Source of the DNA: Bostrychus sinensis
Lineage: Eukaryota; Chordata; Actinopteri; Gobiiformes; Eleotridae
DNA length: 64,000 nucleotides
Direction: 5' to 3'
NCBI GenBank assembly: GCA_020698575.1
Contig: CM036255.1
Location: 18,342,501-18,406,500 of the forward strand
The notes below the pieces were generated by a model. The model made no database searches and had not been told where the DNA came from. It saw nothing but the letters and a program-made list of their open reading frames with translations. The translations under genes and the position numbers were made by a program. Of the stretch, positions 59,611 through 64,000 are shown in pieces; within the stretch, counting starts at the first letter, position 1, and each line of letters begins with the position of its first letter.

Positions 59611-61310
59611 AACCTGTTTTTAGTGTTTGCTTCATAGTGTATTTGTTTCCAACTTCTCAGAATAAATGAAGGCTAAATAATAGAAAAGGTGTGTTGCACA
59701 TACTGTATGTCAGACCACCTGCGTGAATCTTTCCACTTGTTCAGTCAGACACCTTACATGTAAGCTAATCTAGCATTAATCTCAGCAGTCATCCAGCTCT
59801 CACTCTCACACATGAAATATTGATCAAAGGTAAATGTTATACTCATTGCAAGGCTGTTGTAGATTGAAAAATACATACATTTAGCAAAAATGACAGAAAA
59901 GTTATCCAAGGTTCGCTTTAGTGGAGATTGAGATGGTTTCAGTGTTGTCACCGGGTGTCAGACATTTGTTGTGGAAACAGATCTGTAAAGTTAAACTGTT
60001 GTTAAAAGGTTTCTTTGCACTTTGTGTGACTTTTTACAGGAAGATTGCAGGATTTCACAGCCATAATGTGCATGCACTTCACTGGAGGCGCACTGGGCTT
60101 CTTTGCTGTGCAACTGTGAGATTGTTCTGAACTGTTAAACTTGAAGTGTACTTGAGGAATAATAACTCTGCAATGTTAGAAAAAGAAGAAACACAGTTAA
60201 AAGTTGTTTTAGACTCCCTTGTTCATTTGTACAATGAAACAACTGGGCCAGCTCAAAACTTCAGTTCAATTAGTTGTCACATATTAATATTACTTTTTCC
60301 TGAAACAAAAGCTGGAAAAGGTAGCAGGAACAGCAGCTTTGCTGTTGTTGTGGGTGTTAAACACTATAGGTCACAGATTTTGTCATAACACCAGGCGGAA
60401 CATCAAGTGCAAAATCGTGTAATGTCACTCTAACTCATGTACTTACTCAGGGTTTTTAGAAAAGTTCCTATTAATCAAGAAACAAATGTGTCGTGAGGTA
60501 AATGGCTCTGGCACTCTTTGTTCAAATCCTTACAATCTTATACGCTTGGATGAATTACTTCAAATTTGTCATTATATACTATTGTTCCTAAACAGATGTA
60601 ACATTTTGCATCTTAATTACTGGAGGTGAGGAAGTGTGATTCCTTGCCTGATTTACAGTATTGTGAGGAAGTTATTGTAAGGCAGTTCCTGAGCTCTTGC
60701 TGTTAAGCTTCGATGCACGTTTTCTCTGTCTCCGGTGCCGATCCTTTGACGAGGTGTTTTGTAAAAGGAGGATCTATTTGGAGCTGAGGTTATGCACCGG
60801 GTGTGATGATGTAAGGCTGTTTTGTGCTGAGAGGAGAAAAGAGAGGATTCCTACATAATGCATCAAAGCCCGCGTGAATGTAAGGACCCCAAACTATTCC
60901 CATTTTATCCCTGAAACTAACGCTAACGCTGCAAATATCCTCTTTTGAGTAAGGTTTTCAAAGCTGTGGATGTGCTGTTCAGTAACTCAAGTCTTCTCTC
61001 TAGTGAACACCAAGTTGACAAGATCTTTAAATTAGTGGATAAGTAAGTTACACATGATTTCGGCTTATCAGAGCGAAAAAAGCTCCTTCAAGGCAAGCAA
61101 TTAACCTCCTCATCAGGTGTTTTCACCTCCTTATTCTTTATCTATCACCCAGGTTTTATTGATGCAAGCATTTGTACTTGTCTCTTACTTGTCTCTTGGC
61201 AAATACATATTTGTACTTGTTTGAGCAAGACTTCTTCTTTCCTTTCAGTGTTTTCCTTCTATGGTTACCTCATCAAATTATGTGGCTCGTAGCATGCCCT
61301 GATGATTTCC
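59611..61310. other. No gene recognised
   Basis: Unique-looking AT-rich sequence with a less AT-rich segment at 60690-60900. No spliced exon candidate was convincing. Confidence 0.35.
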
Positions 61311-61609
61311 CAGGGGTGTCCAAACTATGGCCCAGGGGTCAAATGTGGCCCGCAGAGCATTTTTTTATGTGCCCCCAGGCTTACTTCTCAGTTTGCTGCA
61401 CTGTAGCAAACTGAGACGGGCACAGTAAAATTATGCTAAAGTACCAATGGTAATGATTCAGCAGGGAGACTTGTTTTCTTTCAGTGTCACTATCTGAACG
61501 GGACTTGCTATTTATCATGTAGCAAAATCCGTCATCTCCAGTGAGTGACTCACGTTCTCGTATATTTTTCACTCCGTGTCCTTTAATGGCAAAAGTTTGA
61601 ACACCTCTG
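61311..61609. mobile_element. Short hAT-type MITE (CAGGGGTGTCCAAACT ends)
   Basis: CAGGGGTGTCCAAACT at the left and AGTTTGAACACCTCTG at the right are inverted with two mismatches in 16 bp. The ends resemble a widespread hAT MITE type (from memory). The 299-bp body includes GGTCAAATGTGGCCCGCAGA and has no coding capacity. The possible 8-bp flanks (TGATTTCC / TGTCTCTC) agree poorly. The right end abuts the (CT)n tract. Confidence 0.7.
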
Positions 61610-61610
61610 T

Positions 61611-61734
<124 letters not shown>

Positions 61735-64000
61735 ATTTATCTGGGCAGGAACAGATTGTGTATATTGGCTTCTGATCTTTTTTTGGCCAAAAACTTTATG
61801 AAGAAAACTGTTTTACTTGACAGATTACATGATGAGAGATTAAAAATGTTTTAAATGAATGCACTGTTATTTAAACTAGAAGATTTCTCCGTGCTGAAAC
61901 CTAAATCTTCTAGTTTGTTTATAAATCATTTAAACTCTCTAATAATTTGTTCCTCAGACTATGGCCTGCCTGTGCATTGTGGGTTTGAGTCTGAATTCGG
62001 ATATTCAAATGTCTCTATCACTGTTTTCCCCTGTGATTTCTTGTTACTACTCCACTATATATACTGTCTAATAAAACCTGAAAATGGCCAAAAAATGCGT
62101 CTTTAAAAAAAGTCCCAGATCTGTTCCATATCCATGCGAAAAAGGAATAATTTCTCTTTGCCCCATTACTGACCTTCCCTGCCTTGCTCTTACTTGTCTC
62201 TCTTGATCCAGCGTTTGATACATTTCCAAGTTACCAGGCAGGAGATGTCAGTCAAACTTTATGCAAAATTGAAGCGTGTTCCTGTGGGCAGCTGTTGGCA
62301 AATGTGTTGAAATCGTTGTTGAACAGATTGTGCGAAATGGGAGGTTTGACAAAATGTGCCTGGGAAAGATGACTTGTTCCTCCTTCTTCATGTCTTACTT
62401 TTGACACTAGCCGGTGTGCTCATGTCAAACTACATCCCAAGAGACATCATGCCCAAAACACACATGTAGCCATCTCTCCCATAACCTGCGTAAGCATATT
62501 TCTGACCTTTTTATCCAGCTGCTAGTGTAAAGCTGCTTCTGTCTGTGTGTGCGCGTGTGATGTACACTTGAATATATGCATTACAAAGGCCAGATGCCCT
62601 GAAGCCACGGAAATGTTTTGAGCTAAATGTCAGCTGGCAGGGGAGAGCACAAAGCTAGCTAAAAATATAATTATATATCATCTTGGTGCTCACAACCCCT
62701 CAGCTTCAGGCTTTTCACTCTACAATATTTAGACAAACAAACACGCTGAAGATACAGCTGCAAAAGCCACTTTGTGAGTCACTTCTGAATTTACGGCTTA
62801 ATTACAGCGGCTATTTAAAAATCTTAGCTATTACGTCGTATCTTCTCTCTGCCTCTTACCTAAACAATGTATATACTGCTGCTACTTTGATAACTTGAAA
62901 GTAGAAAAGCTCCTTAATGCCAGCTTTTTATTTTATATATTTATAAAGAAGCTTCTTAGGTGATACAGAAGATGAAGGAAAGTGTTAAAAGCCCAATAGC
63001 AGAAATAACAGTACTTAGAGTAAAATGTTTTGCTTCTCTAAGCACGTCTGGCTAAAAAAGTACTCTCCAAGTACTTCTAGTTTAGTTATGTGTTAGAATC
63101 ATTCAGCTTTAACAACTTTTTTTTTTTTTTTTTTTACCTTGCTACTGCGTCTCGTTAGTGTGGTGTGTGCTTGCGCATTGGCCATTTGTTCTCAAGTAAA
63201 ACTCATCAGGTCCTTGTCTTGTCCGGGACTGCTGCAGTAAATGGTCAGTGGTGTCTTTGACCTTCTCGTAACTGTGATGTATAGTGTAATGTGAGCATAA
63301 GTCAGCGGGATGCTTACACACAGGAATGCACACGCTGTCACATGCTCAGCCTTGGACAGCCTCCCGCTGCCTCTCGCTTCCACAGGTGACCTTCAGCTCT
63401 TCCACATGTAATCTCACTGTCCCTCAGACCTCATCATGTGCTGTTCAACCCAGTCACGTGTTAGTGTTTATTTATGCCAGAGAAATTAGGCAAATCTTTT
63501 TATTGCCGTTTTGAGCTTTTCAGGCTGAGATAAAGTGTTTTTGGATGTTTAAAATGAACCGCAGAGTGAGAGTGCTACCAGATGGGTGGGGAAGCTGAGG
63601 TCCTTCAGTCACATGGATTGCCTGGACATGTGCCTGATAAAAGATCTGCATTAAAGGGCAAGAATCAGCCGATTGCCTGAAAAAGGCCTGATATATTGGT
63701 CGACCTCTAACCAGCATTAACTTTTTAAAATGATGTAAGTGAAATGTTTTCTGTTCTGTTGTAAAAGCCTCCTCTAGTTGCCTAGTTACATGTGTAGTTA
63801 ACAAAATGAGATAATGTGTGCTTTAGAGCCCACTCAAATTAGAAGATGGTTACTGTTACTCTCAGAATAACTAACATGTAGGTGTAGCCATGTCCCACAC
63901 AAACTGTACAAAATGTCCATAGTTTATGTAAAACAACAACTAAGAACGCTCTAACAAACCTAAGGCCAGGTGTAGTAACTAGTACTGGCTAGTGCCTGTG
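61735..64000. other. No gene recognised; minor repeat fragments
   Basis: A reversed SINE-like fragment lies at 62095-62180 (ending TTTGCCCCATTACTGACC). A piece of the CAGAGGTGG-type MITE lies at 62990-63090 (AGTACTTAGAGTAAAATG). Poly-T occupies 63118-63135. Positions 62190-62380 look unique and less AT-rich. Several short frames at 63140-63520 lack support. Confidence 0.4.

Overview
The window is vertebrate, almost certainly teleost fish, nuclear DNA. It has small exons with GT/AG introns, AATAAA signals, long microsatellites and many short non-autonomous transposons of fish type. Two genes are recognised from protein similarity. gmpr (GMP reductase 1) contributes only its first coding exon, on the minus strand near the left edge, so positions 1-1475 are its first intron. 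mylip (the FERM-RING E3 ligase MYLIP/IDOL) is complete on the minus strand: seven coding exons from 19761 down to 6793 that splice in frame to 479 codons. The order and shared orientation mylip then gmpr match the MYLIP-GMPR order I recall from human chromosome 6p.

Layout: 1-1720 gmpr intron 1, exon 1 and TATA promoter; 1721-5545 intergenic, with a full-consensus CTCF-type core at 2207 and two DNA-transposon remnants; 5545-19870 the mylip transcription unit; about 19870-22480 a GC-richer promoter followed by AT-rich spacer; 22486-24005 a compact plus-strand gene, divergent from mylip, with an intact 284-codon single-exon reading frame of unrecognised family, a 3' AATAAA and a promoter with three copies of a CRE-like octamer; 24005-64000 forty kilobases with no gene I can name. 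That last region holds two spliced-exon candidates (28513-28569 and 45454-45777) and a dense, partly nested layer of mobile elements.

The mobile layer has recurring families that I matched to one another by eye within the window: (a) a tRNA-promoter-containing SINE-like family with about a dozen copies or fragments; (b) a palindromic CAGAGGTGG-ended MITE with trinucleotide cores; (c) a roughly 570-bp TIR element with ends like TTAAAGGGGCTATATTATGC, which carries a CTCF-like core; (d) a Tc1/mariner family with a broken transposase remnant and deletion derivatives, one inside mylip intron 4; (e) several hAT-type elements, one with perfect 8-bp target duplications.

The observations I would check first are the unnamed gene at 22757-23611; the 182-bp perfect (AT)n tract 19 nt inside mylip intron 6, which leaves that intron translatable as an Ile-Tyr polymer and would remove the last RING cysteines if retained; the 33-residue C-terminal tail of this mylip; and the CTCF-like core carried by the TIR family. 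I found no clear evidence of a wholly new multi-gene system. All family names come from memory and reading by eye; no database search was run.
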